The position numbers and the translations under genes are program-made. 64,000 nucleotides of DNA. Origin: Spirochaetes bacterium GWB1_60_80 (GTDB taxonomy: Bacteria > Spirochaetota > Spirochaetia > Treponematales > UBA12059). Location of the stretch: contig MIAR01000004.1 of the NCBI GenBank assembly GCA_001829185.1, positions 62,001 through 126,000 on the forward strand, written 5' to 3'. Below, piece by piece: positions 51,437 to 60,482 of this stretch; the first letter of the stretch is position 1, and each line of letters opens with the position of its first letter. The notes beneath the pieces are model-generated. The model was not told the DNA's origin and searched no databases. It saw only the letters and a list, made by a program, of their open reading frames with translations.

Positions 51437-52438
51437 ATGCACCAGAGTGGACAGGAATTTCTAGTAGGAACGGAGGATAACGGCCGGCGGGTGGACAAAA
51501 TACTCCGCATCGCCTTGCCGGAACTGTCCCTGTCGCTGATTCACCGCTTGTTGCGGACCGGGAAAATCCGCCTCAACGACCAAAAAACAAGCGCCGCCGA
51601 GCGGGTGGCACCGGGTGACCGTCTGTTGGTCAACTGCCGGGCGGCGAGCGCCAGCCAGCTGGCTGCGGCGGGCAAGCACTGGCAGGCACGCCGCCAACCC
51701 GAGTCACTGCCCCCAGCCGCGGCCGGCCAAGCCGGCGCCAACGCCCTGACCGACCTCATCCTGTACGAAAACGACGACCTGGTCTTCGTGAACAAACCAA
51801 AGGGCTTGCTTACCCACGGGCCAGACGGGCTGGACAACCTGGCAGCGGCCTATCTGGCAACCAAGGTCAGCCAGTCGCTGGCCTTCCGGCCAGCCCCCCT
51901 CCACCGGCTGGACCGCAACACCAGCGGCCTCTTGGCCATCTCGGCCAGCCTGCGCGGCGCCCAGCTATTCAGCGCCGCCCTGGCGGCCGGGCAACTCCGC
52001 AAATCCTACCTGGCCCTGCTCGACGGCCAGCTGGACGGCGAGGCCACCTGGTCGAACCGGCTAGCCCGGGACAGCCAATCCCGCCAGACCAGGGTGACAA
52101 GCGATGGCCATGGCCAACTCGCCACCAGCCGGGTGACCAGCCTGGCCAGCACGGCCACCCATACCCTGGCGCACGTAGTAATCGAAAGCGGGCGCACCCA
52201 CCAGATTCGAGTCCAGTGCGCCGCCCATGGCCACCCGCTGAGCGGCGACTGCAAATACGGCGGCTCAGCCCTGCCGGGTGGCTACCTACTGCATGCCTGG
52301 AAACTGCAATTCCCGGCAGGGCTGGAATTGGCCCTTCCCGCCACACTGGTGGCCCCACTGCCACTGGCTTTTCGCCAGGCGCTGGCCCAGCAGTTTGACT
52401 GCATAATCGAGCAAAATTGTCCTTTTTTGCTTGATTAG
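51437..52438 (+). CDS. RluA/RluD-family pseudouridine synthase
   Basis: A 333-residue RNA-modifying enzyme. The N-terminal S4-type RNA-binding domain (residues ~15-65: GRRVDKILRIALPELSLSLI then LRTGKIRLNDQK) is followed by the catalytic domain with VFVNKPKGLLTHG, the active-site motif HRLDRNTSGLL (catalytic Asp), and ESGRTHQIRVQCAAHGHPLS near the end. Which rRNA or tRNA uridine it targets (RluC- or RluD-type) is open. A leaderless mRNA is predicted. Confidence 0.92.
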   Translation: MHQSGQEFLVGTEDNGRRVDKILRIALPELSLSLIHRLLRTGKIRLNDQKTSAAERVAPGDRLLVNCRAASASQLAAAGKHWQARRQPESLPPAAAGQAGANALTDLILYENDDLVFVNKPKGLLTHGPDGLDNLAAAYLATKVSQSLAFRPAPLHRLDRNTSGLLAISASLRGAQLFSAALAAGQLRKSYLALLDGQLDGEATWSNRLARDSQSRQTRVTSDGHGQLATSRVTSLASTATHTLAHVVIESGRTHQIRVQCAAHGHPLSGDCKYGGSALPGGYLLHAWKLQFPAGLELALPATLVAPLPLAFRQALAQQFDCIIEQNCPFLLD

Positions 52439-52477
52439 GAACCGCCCAGTCGATACCATTGTAAGCTGGAGGAAGAT

Positions 52478-53455
52478 ATGGCAGATCGTAATGTTACGCC
52501 GGCACGCTTCGCCCTTACTCCAGGACTGGTCATCCTGGTTATCGGCCTGGTTCTGGTCGGCGGTTTATTGCTGAGCAGTTTTTACGTGGTAGACCAGACG
52601 GAGCAAGCCGTCATCACCACCTTCGGGCGCTATACCGCCACCGAAGGTCCAGGTTTACACTTCAAGTTGCCTTTCGGCATCCAGAAGAATTTTAACGTCA
52701 AGACTACCCTGGTCCAGTCGGAGGAGTTCGGCTTCCGCACCGAGGAGCTGGGCATCGCCACCCGCTACTCCGACCAGCGCTACCCGGAAGAATCCAGCAT
52801 GCTGACCGGCGACCTCAATATCGTCGACGTCGAATGGACCATCGAATATCGCATCAACGACCCCAAAGCCTGGATGTTCCACGCCGACGACAGGCATAAA
52901 ACCATCCGCGACATCAGCCAGTCGGTCATCAACCTGCTGGTCGGCGACCGCGCCATACTCGACGTCATCGCTTCGCAACGCTCGGCCATCGAATACGAAG
53001 GCATGAGTATGATGAACGAAATCCTCGGCGGCTACGACATGGGCGTCGAGATCGTGGCTGTTCAGCTGCAGAACACCATCCCGCCGGCCGGCGTCCAGAC
53101 CGCCTTCGAGGACGTCAACATGGCCATCCAGGACATGAACCGCCTCATCAATGAAGGCAAGGAAGCCTACAACCGCGAAATCCCGCGGGCCCGCGGCCAG
53201 GCCGACGCCATCGTCCAGGTGGCCCGCGGCTATGCCAGCGAGCGCGTCAACCGCGCCAATGGCGACGTGGCCCGCTTCAATTCGGTCTTTGAAGAATACC
53301 GACGCGCCCCGGCCATCACCCGCGAGCGCCTCTATTACGAGATGATCGAAGCCATCTTCGTCAACGAAAGCAACATCGAACTAATCGACGACAATCTCGG
53401 CAATGTGCTGCCCCTTCTTAATTTGGGCGGCGGCGCCACGGGGGTAAGGCCATGA
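52478..53455 (+). CDS. hflK: HflK, SPFH-domain membrane protease modulator
   Basis: A 325-residue inner-membrane protein with one N-terminal helix (LVILVIGLVLVGGLLLSSFY) and a large SPFH/band-7 domain (VVDQTEQAVITTFGRYTATE, GLHFKLPFGIQKNF, LNIVDVEWTIEYRI). With HflC it forms a cage around the FtsH protease. The C-terminal helices (RARGQADAIVQVARGYASER) are typical. A good GGAGGA ribosome-binding site is present. It overlaps hflC by 4 nt. Confidence 0.94.
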   Translation: MADRNVTPARFALTPGLVILVIGLVLVGGLLLSSFYVVDQTEQAVITTFGRYTATEGPGLHFKLPFGIQKNFNVKTTLVQSEEFGFRTEELGIATRYSDQRYPEESSMLTGDLNIVDVEWTIEYRINDPKAWMFHADDRHKTIRDISQSVINLLVGDRAILDVIASQRSAIEYEGMSMMNEILGGYDMGVEIVAVQLQNTIPPAGVQTAFEDVNMAIQDMNRLINEGKEAYNREIPRARGQADAIVQVARGYASERVNRANGDVARFNSVFEEYRRAPAITRERLYYEMIEAIFVNESNIELIDDNLGNVLPLLNLGGGATGVRP

Positions 53456-54432
53456 AGAAACTGATTACAATTTTGGTCATACTGGCCGTACTGTTGATAC
53501 TGTTCCTGATGATGGGGCCATTCTACGTCGTCGAGGAAGGCACCTTTGCCCTGGTGGTCCGTTTCGGCCGCATCCAGGAGGAAGTGACCCAAGCCGGCCT
53601 CCATTTCAAGGCGCCGTTCATCGATAACGTGGTGGTCTACAGCAAGAAGATCCGCTCCTGGGATGGCGAGCCGCAACGCATCCAGACCAAGGAAAACCAG
53701 TTCATTTATGTCGACGCCACCGCCCGTTGGCGCATCGTCAACCCGAAGCTGTTCTACGAAACGCTCACCACCATGCCGGAAGCCTACAACAAGCTGAACA
53801 ACTTCATCGACAGCTCGGTACGCACCGTCATCTCGGGCAACTTCCTGCGCGAGGCCGTCCGCAACAGCAACATGATTAACACCTCCACCACCCGCGAATC
53901 CTTCGAGACCGGCGACGTGGAAGGCTCCGATTCGCTGCGCCAGTTGACCCAGACCGAAACCAACCAGGAACTGGTGGCCAAAGGCCGTCGCCAACTGTTC
54001 ATGAATATCCTGGGCCTGTCCCAGCAGCAGTTAGGACAATTCGGGATCGAGGTCATCGACGTCATCCCGCGCCAGATCCGCTACAGCGAGGAACTGACGG
54101 CCAGCGTCTACGAGCGCATGATAAAGGAACGTAACCAGATCGCCCAGGCCTTCCGCTCCTTCGGCGAAGGCCGCAAGGAAGAATGGATCGGCCGTCAGGA
54201 CAACGATATGCGGGCTATCTTGTCAGAAGCTTATCGCGAAGCCGAGACCATCAAAGGCGTGGCCGACGCTTCCGCCTCCCGGATTTACGCTGATTCCTAC
54301 TCGCGCGACCCGGACTTCTTTGCCTTCTGGCGGGCCATCGAGTCCTACCGGCAGACCATGCCGCGTTTCACCAAGACGCTCAGCACCAGTGCCGAGTACT
54401 TCGACTTCCTGTTCAGCCCGAACGGCCGCTAG
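53452..54432 (+). CDS. hflC: HflC, SPFH-domain membrane protease modulator
   Basis: A 326-residue partner of HflK with an N-terminal membrane helix (LITILVILAVLLILFLMMGP) and SPFH domain (VVEEGTFALVVRFGRIQEEV, AGLHFKAPFIDNVV). The C-terminal DPDFFAFWRAIESYRQ and STSAEYFDFL are typical of HflC. Its stop codon TAG lies at the left border of repeat copy C: TA is the target dinucleotide and G is the first base of the element. Confidence 0.94.
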   Translation: MKKLITILVILAVLLILFLMMGPFYVVEEGTFALVVRFGRIQEEVTQAGLHFKAPFIDNVVVYSKKIRSWDGEPQRIQTKENQFIYVDATARWRIVNPKLFYETLTTMPEAYNKLNNFIDSSVRTVISGNFLREAVRNSNMINTSTTRESFETGDVEGSDSLRQLTQTETNQELVAKGRRQLFMNILGLSQQQLGQFGIEVIDVIPRQIRYSEELTASVYERMIKERNQIAQAFRSFGEGRKEEWIGRQDNDMRAILSEAYREAETIKGVADASASRIYADSYSRDPDFFAFWRAIESYRQTMPRFTKTLSTSAEYFDFLFSPNGR

Positions 54433-54562
54433 CAGGTTGTTGAAAAAGCCGGTTGCTTTTCCAACAACCTTAACAATTTCTCGCATAGCTTGTGCTATGC
54501 TGCGTAATTGTAAAGGTTTTTGAAGTGTTGAAAAGCCGCATTCGCGTTTTTCAACACCCTGC
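54432..54562 (+). repeat. 131-bp MITE-like element, copy C
   Basis: Third copy of the element seen at 15000 and 40243, same orientation as copy A, with a handful of substitutions, flanked by TA (54430-54431 and 54563-54564). It is inserted between the hflC stop codon and the hflC terminator hairpin. Confidence 0.87.
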
Positions 54563-54593
54563 TAGAGCGACCTAGCTGGAAGCTGAACCATTG

Positions 54594-54628
54594 CCGCCAG
54601 CCCGGGACGACCAGGCTGGCGGTTTTCT
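54594..54628 (+). terminator. hflKC terminator
   Basis: CCGCCAGCC and GGCTGGCGG form a perfect 9-bp stem followed by TTTTCTT. It is now separated from the hflC stop by the 131-bp element. Confidence 0.88.
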
Positions 54629-54643
54629 TACCTGGAGCGATTC

Positions 54644-55132
54644 ATGAGAACTATAATTAACCCTTGGATTGGGCAAGCCGGCTACAATTGCTTCGGCTGC
54701 GCGCCGCACAACGCCATCGGCCTGGGCATGCAATTCTCCGAAGACGGCGACGACATCGTCAGCCTGTGGCCAGTCGACGAACGCTACGCTGGTTTCAAGG
54801 GCGTGCTACACGGCGGCATCCAGGCCACCCTACACGACGAGATCGCCAGCTGGGTAGTCTTCATCAAGCTGAAAACCGCCGGCTACACCGAGGAACTGAA
54901 TGTGCGCTACCTGTCGCCGGTCTACGTTAAAAACAGCCCGCTGACGCTGCGCGCCAGGCTGGCCGCCTCAACCGACAAGCGGGCGACGCTGGCCACGGTT
55001 TTGTACGACGCTAGCGGCAAGGCTTGCAGCGAGTCGACCGCCAGCTATGCCGTCGTGCCGGCCCATATCGCCGGCCGGATGTTCGCCTACCCCGGTATTG
55101 AGGCCTTTTTCGCCGCCGCTCCGGCGGACTGA
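54644..55132 (+). CDS. PaaI-type thioesterase (hotdog fold)
   Basis: A 162-residue hotdog-fold protein of the 4HBT/PaaI family. YNCFGCAPHNAIGLGMQF at residues ~14-31 matches the N-terminal segment of this family; FKGVLHGGIQATLHDEIASW contains the HGG-x-x-x-x-x-x-D/E active-site pattern, and ELNVRYLSPVYV is the second core strand. Such enzymes hydrolyse acyl-CoA or aryl-CoA thioesters. GGAG stands 7 nt before the ATG. Monocistronic, between two terminators. Confidence 0.87.
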   Translation: MRTIINPWIGQAGYNCFGCAPHNAIGLGMQFSEDGDDIVSLWPVDERYAGFKGVLHGGIQATLHDEIASWVVFIKLKTAGYTEELNVRYLSPVYVKNSPLTLRARLAASTDKRATLATVLYDASGKACSESTASYAVVPAHIAGRMFAYPGIEAFFAAAPAD

Positions 55133-55150
55133 GCGCCTTGCCCGGGCATC

Positions 55151-55194
55151 AAAAAGACGGGCCGCGCCACCCTGAGCAGGTGGCGCGGCCCGTC
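55151..55194 (-). terminator. Strong terminator of the decarboxylase operon
   Basis: On the minus strand a perfect 16-bp GC-rich stem (55156-55171 with 55179-55194) is followed by TTTTTGATG. It lies 38 nt after the oadB-like stop. It may also end the convergent thioesterase transcript. Confidence 0.9.
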
Positions 55195-55232
55195 ATGCCA
55201 GCAGTGCTGGCAAAAATGGGTAGAGCGTGGGA

Positions 55233-56414
55233 TCAGTTCAGGAAGGCCAACATGACGCCGGCCGCGATGGCGCTGCCGATGACGCCGGCCACGTTGGGAC
55301 CCATGGCGTGCATCAACAGGAAGTTGCCGGGGTTTTCCTTCTGGCCGACCACCTGCGAGACGCGGGCGGCCATCGGCACCGCCGAGACGCCGGCCGAGCC
55401 GATCAGCGGGTTGATCTTGCCGCCGGAAATGACGTTCATCAGCTTACCGAGCAACACGCCGGAAGCGGTACCGCAACTGAAGGCAAACAGCCCGAGCACG
55501 ATGATCAGCAGGGTGCGCGGCTGCAGGAACTGGGCCGCGTTGGCGGTAGCGCCGACGGCAATGCCCAGGAAAATGGTCAGGATATTGATGAGGGCATTCT
55601 GAGCGGTATCGGACAAGCGGCCGGTGACGCCGGTCTCCCGGAAAAGGTTGCCGAGCATCAGGGAGCCTAAGAGCGGCACGGCCGAAGGCAGCAGCAAGCC
55701 GCAGAAAATGGTGACCGCGATCGGGAAGATAATGCGCTCGGTCTTGGAAACCTCACGCAACTGCTGCATGACGATCATGCGTTCCTTCCGGGTGGTCAGG
55801 GCGCGCATGATGGGCGGCTGGATGATCGGCACCAAAGCCATATAAGAATAGGCGGCGATAGCGATCGGGCCGAGCAGTTCCGGCTTGAGTCGGCTGGTCA
55901 GGTAAATGGCAGTCGGACCATCGGCGCCGCCGATGATGCCGATGGAGGCGGCGGCCTTCATGTCAAAGCCGAGCGACGGGAAGGCCACGCCGAGATAGTA
56001 GGCGATGATGAACGGAATGAAGATGCCGATCTGGGCGGCCGCGCCGAGCAGCATGCTCTTGGGATTGGCGATCATCGGCCCAAAATCAGTCATGGCGCCG
56101 ACGCCTAGGAAAATGAGCGGCGGATAGATGCCGAACTTGACGCCGTAATACAGGTAATAAATCAAGCCGCCCGGCATGCCGTCGACCGGAGGCGAAAAAA
56201 TGCCGCCCAGCGGCAGGTTAACCAGCAGCATGCCGAAGGCGATCGGTACCATCAGCAGCGGCTCGAATTTCTTGCCGATGCCCAGATAGAGAAGAATGCA
56301 CGCGATAACGAGCATGATGATTTCGCCCGGAATAACTCCGAAGACCATCATCTCGCTCCGGGCGAAACCCGCCCAGCCGGTTTCCTGGAAAAATTCCAGA
56401 ATGTTCTGCCACAT
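55233..56414 (-). CDS. oadB: Na+-translocating decarboxylase, beta subunit
   Basis: The 393-residue membrane subunit that couples carboxybiotin decarboxylation to Na+ export. Signature regions: [20 protein letters not shown] (with the ion-binding Asp in GGADGPT), [19 protein letters not shown], and [20 protein letters not shown]. About nine or ten membrane helices. By gene neighbourhood it belongs to a methylmalonyl-CoA decarboxylase. It is the last gene of the minus-strand run that ends in the terminator at 55151. Confidence 0.95.
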   Translation of the reverse strand: MWQNILEFFQETGWAGFARSEMMVFGVIPGEIIMLVIACILLYLGIGKKFEPLLMVPIAFGMLLVNLPLGGIFSPPVDGMPGGLIYYLYYGVKFGIYPPLIFLGVGAMTDFGPMIANPKSMLLGAAAQIGIFIPFIIAYYLGVAFPSLGFDMKAAASIGIIGGADGPTAIYLTSRLKPELLGPIAIAAYSYMALVPIIQPPIMRALTTRKERMIVMQQLREVSKTERIIFPIAVTIFCGLLLPSAVPLLGSLMLGNLFRETGVTGRLSDTAQNALINILTIFLGIAVGATANAAQFLQPRTLLIIVLGLFAFSCGTASGVLLGKLMNVISGGKINPLIGSAGVSAVPMAARVSQVVGQKENPGNFLLMHAMGPNVAGVIGSAIAAGVMLAFLN

Positions 56415-56471
56415 AATATTATCCTATTCTGGCGCGTTCCGGAGGCCTCGGCCGCCGGAACGGCGCGATAA

Positions 56472-56849
56472 TCACTGCAGGTCGATCATCGGATCACCGG
56501 TATTGACGGTGGTGCCGGCCTGAACCCTGATCTGGGAAACGCTGCCGTCGGCGGGAGCGCAGATCTCGTTCTCCATTTTCATGGCCTCGAGGATCAGCAA
56601 GACATCGCCGCGCTTGACGGCCTGGCCATTGGCCACCTTAATGGCCAGGATGGTACCCGGCATCGGCGCCTTGATGGAGCCGGCAGTGCCACCAGCCACC
56701 GGAACGGCTACCGGCTGGGCGACAGGCGCCGGTGCGGCATGGCTTACGGCGGCTACCGGAGCGCTGGCCACGGCCGGGCCACCGGCTAATTCCTCGACGC
56801 TGACATCATAGGACTGGCCATTGACGGAAACACGATATTTCTTGAGCAT
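56472..56849 (-). CDS. mmdC: Biotin carboxyl carrier subunit of the decarboxylase
   Basis: A 125-residue biotin protein: N-terminal MLKKYRVSVNGQSYDVSVEE, an Ala/Pro-rich hinge (~residues 28-55), and the biotinyl domain with the biotinylated lysine in LEAMKMENEI. It carries CO2 between the carboxyltransferase (57213-58757) and the membrane subunit. The ATG at 56849 follows AGGAGAATCTT; an ATG 18 nt upstream lacks a ribosome-binding site. Confidence 0.93.
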   Translation of the reverse strand: MLKKYRVSVNGQSYDVSVEELAGGPAVASAPVAAVSHAAPAPVAQPVAVPVAGGTAGSIKAPMPGTILAIKVANGQAVKRGDVLLILEAMKMENEICAPADGSVSQIRVQAGTTVNTGDPMIDLQ

Positions 56850-56873
56850 AAGATTCTCCTTTGACAATGCGTA

Positions 56874-57200
56874 TCAGAATGAGCGACCGCGCGGAGCGCG
56901 GGCCAGACGATCGACGTGACCCCAGGCCGGCGTGCTGAGACCCGTTTTCTGGATGGCCGCGATGCGGAAGCTGCCGACCGCCTGGCCAGTCGCCGCCGCG
57001 ATGGCCGCGGCGATGACCGCCACCAACGGTCCGTTGATGCCCGGGCTTGAGGTGGCTTGGCCGCCGGCGGCGGCAACATGGGGGACGGGCGTGGTTTTTT
57101 TCGTGAAAATGACCCGCATCAGGCTGATTCCCAGCGCGATCAGTATCAAAGACGCGAAAACCGTACTTATACCTATCAGAAGCAAAGTCCATGGCGACAT
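56874..57200 (-). CDS. oadG: Na+-translocating decarboxylase, gamma/delta (OadG-type) subunit
   Basis: A 108-residue small subunit with one N-terminal membrane helix (WTLLLIGISTVFASLILIAL) and a short charged/Ala-rich tail. IAAAIAAATGQAVGSFRIAA matches the conserved C-terminal segment of OadG/MmdD subunits, which hold the complex together. Lies between the biotin carrier and carboxyltransferase genes. Confidence 0.88.
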   Translation of the reverse strand: MSPWTLLLIGISTVFASLILIALGISLMRVIFTKKTTPVPHVAAAGGQATSSPGINGPLVAVIAAAIAAATGQAVGSFRIAAIQKTGLSTPAWGHVDRLARAPRGRSF

Positions 57201-57212
57201 ACCGTTCTCCTG

Positions 57213-58757
57213 TCAGACTGGGAAATTGCCATGTTTCTTGGCAGGCCTGGTCTCGCGCTTGCCGGCCAGCATGGTCAGGGCGGTGGCCAGGCGGATCCGG
57301 GTATCGGCCGGATCGATGACGTCGTCGACGTAGCCGCGCACCGCCGCCTTGTAGGGATTGGCGAAGCTGCGTTTGTACTCTTCGATCATTTCCTTGCGAG
57401 TGGCGTCCGGATTAGCGGCCTCGTCGATCTCCTTCTTGAAGATGATGTTGGCGGCGCCGTCCGGTCCCATGACGGCGATCTCGGCGCTGGGCCAGGCGAA
57501 GACCTGGTCGGCGCCTAGGTGGCGCGAGCACATGGCGATGTAGGCCCCGCCGTAGGCCTTGCGCACGATGACGGTGATCTTGGGCACGGTGGCCTCGGAA
57601 TAGGCGTACAGCAGCTTGGCGCCGTGGCGGATGACGCCGGCGTGTTCCTGGCCGACGCCAGGCAGGTAGCCGGCCGTATCGGTCAGGGTAACCAGCGGGA
57701 TGTTAAAGGCATCGCAGAAGCGGATAAAGCGGCTGGCCTTGTCCGAAGCGTTGATGTCCAACACGCCGGCCATGATCTTGGGCTGGTTGGCGACGATACC
57801 GACCGGCTTGCCGCCGAGGCGGGCGAAACAGGTGACGATATTCTGGGCGTACAGCGGCTGGATCTCGAAGAAATCGCCGTCGTCGAAGACCTGGCGAATG
57901 ACGTCCCGGGTATCATAGGGTTTGTTCGGGGCATCCGGGATGACGGCGGCCAAGGCCGGCAAGGAGCGCTTAACATCGTCGCTAGTCACGGCCACCGGCG
58001 GATCCTCAACGTTGTTCTGCGGCAGGTAGGACAGCAGCTTGCGGATTCCGTCCAGCGTCTCCTGCTCGTTTGAGAACATCAGGCTGGCGCAACCGGAGGT
58101 CTGGCTGTGCACCAGAGCGCCGCCGAGGGCCTCGGCGGTCACGTCCTCGCGGGTGACGGCCTTGATGACCTGCGGCCCGGTGATGAACATGTTGGCCGTC
58201 TTGTCGACCATGATAGTGAAGTCGGTCAGGGCCGGCGAATAAACGGCGCCGCCGGCGCAAGGGCCCATGATGACCGATATCTGCGGGATGACGCCGGAGG
58301 CCAGCGTGTTGCGGTAGAAGATATCGCCGTAACCGGACAGGGCGTCGACGCCTTCCTGGATGCGGGCGCCGCCGGAATCGTTGATGCCGACGCAGGGGCA
58401 GCCGATCTTCATGGCCAAGTCCATGGCCTTGCAGATCTTGGCGGCGTGCATCTCGCCCAACGAGCCGCCGACGACCGTGAAATCCTGAGCGAAGACCGTC
58501 ACTATCCGCCCGCTGACGGTGCCATAGCCGATGACCACGCCCTCGCCGGGAGCCTCGGTTTTATCCATACCCAAATCGACGGCGCGGTGCTCGACAAAGG
58601 CGTCAACCTCGGTAAAGCTGCCGGCATCGAGCAGACTCTCGATGCGCTCGCGGGCCGTCATCTTGCCCTTGGCGTGCTGCGCCTCGACGCGCTTCGGCCC
58701 GCCGCCGGCGCTGATCTTATCGCGCCGGAGCTTCAATTCTTTCAGTTTCTCGTTCAT
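57213..58757 (-). CDS. mmdA: Methylmalonyl-CoA decarboxylase, carboxyltransferase (alpha) subunit
   Basis: A 514-residue acyl-CoA carboxyltransferase of the MmdA/PccB type, which transfers CO2 from methylmalonyl-CoA to biotin. Landmarks: KMTARERIESLLDAGSF, GGSLGEMHAAKICKAMDLA, GINDSGGARIQEGVDALSGY, MGPCAGGAVYSPALTDF, and C-terminal AYGGAYIAMCSRHLGADQVF then WPSAEIAVMGPDGAANIIF. The start at 58757 (MNEKLKELKLRRDK) with GGGAG upstream fits homologues; the open frame runs further upstream through a degenerate repeat remnant. Confidence 0.95.
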   Translation of the reverse strand: MNEKLKELKLRRDKISAGGGPKRVEAQHAKGKMTARERIESLLDAGSFTEVDAFVEHRAVDLGMDKTEAPGEGVVIGYGTVSGRIVTVFAQDFTVVGGSLGEMHAAKICKAMDLAMKIGCPCVGINDSGGARIQEGVDALSGYGDIFYRNTLASGVIPQISVIMGPCAGGAVYSPALTDFTIMVDKTANMFITGPQVIKAVTREDVTAEALGGALVHSQTSGCASLMFSNEQETLDGIRKLLSYLPQNNVEDPPVAVTSDDVKRSLPALAAVIPDAPNKPYDTRDVIRQVFDDGDFFEIQPLYAQNIVTCFARLGGKPVGIVANQPKIMAGVLDINASDKASRFIRFCDAFNIPLVTLTDTAGYLPGVGQEHAGVIRHGAKLLYAYSEATVPKITVIVRKAYGGAYIAMCSRHLGADQVFAWPSAEIAVMGPDGAANIIFKKEIDEAANPDATRKEMIEEYKRSFANPYKAAVRGYVDDVIDPADTRIRLATALTMLAGKRETRPAKKHGNFPV

Positions 58758-58788
58758 ATTGAGGGTACTCCCGTTCAAAAAACGTCTA

Positions 58789-58840
58789 TCTGGCTGTTGA
58801 AAAACCGCAGGCGATTCTTCAGCGCTTCCAAAACTGCTAC
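58789..58840 (-). repeat. Degenerate end of a MITE-like element
   Basis: Reading plus, the segment starts just after a TA (58787-58788) with TCTGGCTGTTGAAAA, which matches 12 of 15 bases of the element end GCAGGGTGTTGAAAA. It continues with a diverged hairpin region (GCGATTC, CGCTTCCAAAAC). The rest of the 131-bp element is not recognisable. It lies about 30 nt upstream of the mmdA start. Confidence 0.5.
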
Positions 58841-58946
58841 GTCCCGCCATTGACAAGCGCGCAGCAGACACATGCCTCAACTCGGATGTCTCACACCGTC
58901 AAACCACTCTACCACGGCTGGACTGGCTTGGTAAGGGCTAGCCCGA

Positions 58947-59348
58947 TCAATCACGCTGGCTAAGCTCAATGAGCACGCCGTTGGTCGACTTGGGATGCAG
59001 GAAGGCGATCTTGGCGCCGCCGGCGCCGTAACGCGGCTTCTCGTCGATCAAGCGCACGCCCTTGGCCTTCAGTTCCGCCAACGCCGCCTCGATGTCGTCC
59101 ACCCGGAAGGCGATATGCTGCAGGCCCTGGCCCTTGGCCTCGATGAACTTGGCGATCGGACCATCCGGCTCGGTCGATTCCAGCAACTCGATTTCGGTAT
59201 CGCCCACCGGCAGGAAGGCCACCCGGACCTTCTGGTCGGCGACAGTTTCGGTGCCGTGCAGTGTCAGGCCGAGAATATCGGTGTATACCTTGAGGGTCTC
59301 GTCGAGATTGGCGACAGCGATGCCGATATGGTCAATTCTTCCCGTCAT
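58947..59348 (-). CDS. mce: Methylmalonyl-CoA epimerase
   Basis: A 133-residue glyoxalase/VOC-fold metalloenzyme that interconverts (R)- and (S)-methylmalonyl-CoA, linking mutase and decarboxylase. It starts [20 protein letters not shown] (metal His), with [32 protein letters not shown] (metal His) and [17 protein letters not shown] (metal Glu). Positioned between mmdA and meaB. Confidence 0.96.
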   Translation of the reverse strand: MTGRIDHIGIAVANLDETLKVYTDILGLTLHGTETVADQKVRVAFLPVGDTEIELLESTEPDGPIAKFIEAKGQGLQHIAFRVDDIEAALAELKAKGVRLIDEKPRYGAGGAKIAFLHPKSTNGVLIELSQRD

Positions 59349-59359
59349 GCGTTTCCTCC

Positions 59360-60478
59360 TCAGGAATTGAAATGAGCGGATTTTGATACCGCCAGGACAG
59401 TGCCGAACAATTCGTCGAGCGCTTGATAAAAATCCCGCTCCCGGCGCACCACGCCGCCGGCTAGGCGGGCTAAGGCCGCTTCCACAATATCGGCGTCGAG
59501 GAAGGCCAGCAGCCGGTCGGAAACGGTATTGCGCAATTCCCAGGCGGTATTGTCGCAGCGATGCTGTTCCAGCAAGCCGGTGGCCAGCAGCAGCCCATAA
59601 TGACTTTTTATTTCGTCAACCAGGGCGGCGACGCCTTCTCCCTGCTCGGCCACGGTCAGCAGCACCGCCGGGATGCGCAGGTGGGCATGGTGTGGATCGT
59701 CGAGCAATTTGGCGACGTGATGGGTGCCGCTTACGGCGGCCCGGTCCGTGGCCGGCGCCGTTGCGGTTTCAGCCTGGCCGGCGGCCCGGTAGAGGTCGGA
59801 AAAGCGGGTGGCCGCGCCGTTCAGGACGGCGGCCTCCAGCATGGCCTTGGTCTCGCGCACCACCCGCTCGGCGCCGTCGCGGTCGGCCTTATTGACGCAG
59901 AAGACGTCGCCGATTTCCATGACGCCGGCCTTGATGGCCTGGATGTCGTCGCCCAGCCCAGGCACGGCTACCAGCACCACCGTATCGGCGCAGCGCACGA
60001 TATCGACCTCGCTCTGGCCGACGCCGACCGTCTCGACGATGATATCGTCGAAGCCGGCGGCATCGACCGCCCGAATAGTCTCGGCCACGGCCCGCGACAG
60101 GCCTCCCAGATGGCCGCGGCTGGCCAAGCTGCGGATGAAGACGCCCTCGTCGGTAGCGTGCCGCATCATGCGGATGCGGTCGCCCAGGATGGCGCCGCCG
60201 GTGAAGGGGCTGGAGGGGTCGATGGCCAGCACCGCCACCCGCCGACCGCGGCCGCGTAACTGGCCGATGATCTTGTCTGTCAGGGTGCTCTTGCCGGAAC
60301 CGGGCGGTCCGGTGATGCCGATGATGTGCGCCCGACCGGTACGCTGGTGCAGCACCGACAGCAGGCCGAGTCGCGCTATATCCTGGCGCTCGATCTGGCT
60401 AATCAGGCGGGCCAACTGGCGGGTATCGAGTCTGTCGCTCTGGTCGGACGGTGAGTCGGGCATGATAGTCGTGGACAA
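59360..60478 (-). CDS. meaB: Methylmalonyl-CoA mutase-associated GTPase MeaB
   Basis: A 372-residue G3E-family GTPase that loads and protects adenosylcobalamin in methylmalonyl-CoA mutase. Walker [15 protein letters not shown], switch regions [20 protein letters not shown] and [27 protein letters not shown], and the guanine motif [10 protein letters not shown]. The C-terminal dimerisation region follows. It lies 4 nt after the small mutase subunit gene. Confidence 0.95.
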   Translation of the reverse strand: MSTTIMPDSPSDQSDRLDTRQLARLISQIERQDIARLGLLSVLHQRTGRAHIIGITGPPGSGKSTLTDKIIGQLRGRGRRVAVLAIDPSSPFTGGAILGDRIRMMRHATDEGVFIRSLASRGHLGGLSRAVAETIRAVDAAGFDDIIVETVGVGQSEVDIVRCADTVVLVAVPGLGDDIQAIKAGVMEIGDVFCVNKADRDGAERVVRETKAMLEAAVLNGAATRFSDLYRAAGQAETATAPATDRAAVSGTHHVAKLLDDPHHAHLRIPAVLLTVAEQGEGVAALVDEIKSHYGLLLATGLLEQHRCDNTAWELRNTVSDRLLAFLDADIVEAALARLAGGVVRRERDFYQALDELFGTVLAVSKSAHFNS

Positions 60479-60482
60479 CCCC

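Noticed and set aside
55156-55194. The 16-bp perfect inverted repeat as a mobile-element end
   Set aside because: It is followed by a T run on the minus strand right after the decarboxylase beta gene and is not repeated elsewhere, so it is a terminator.
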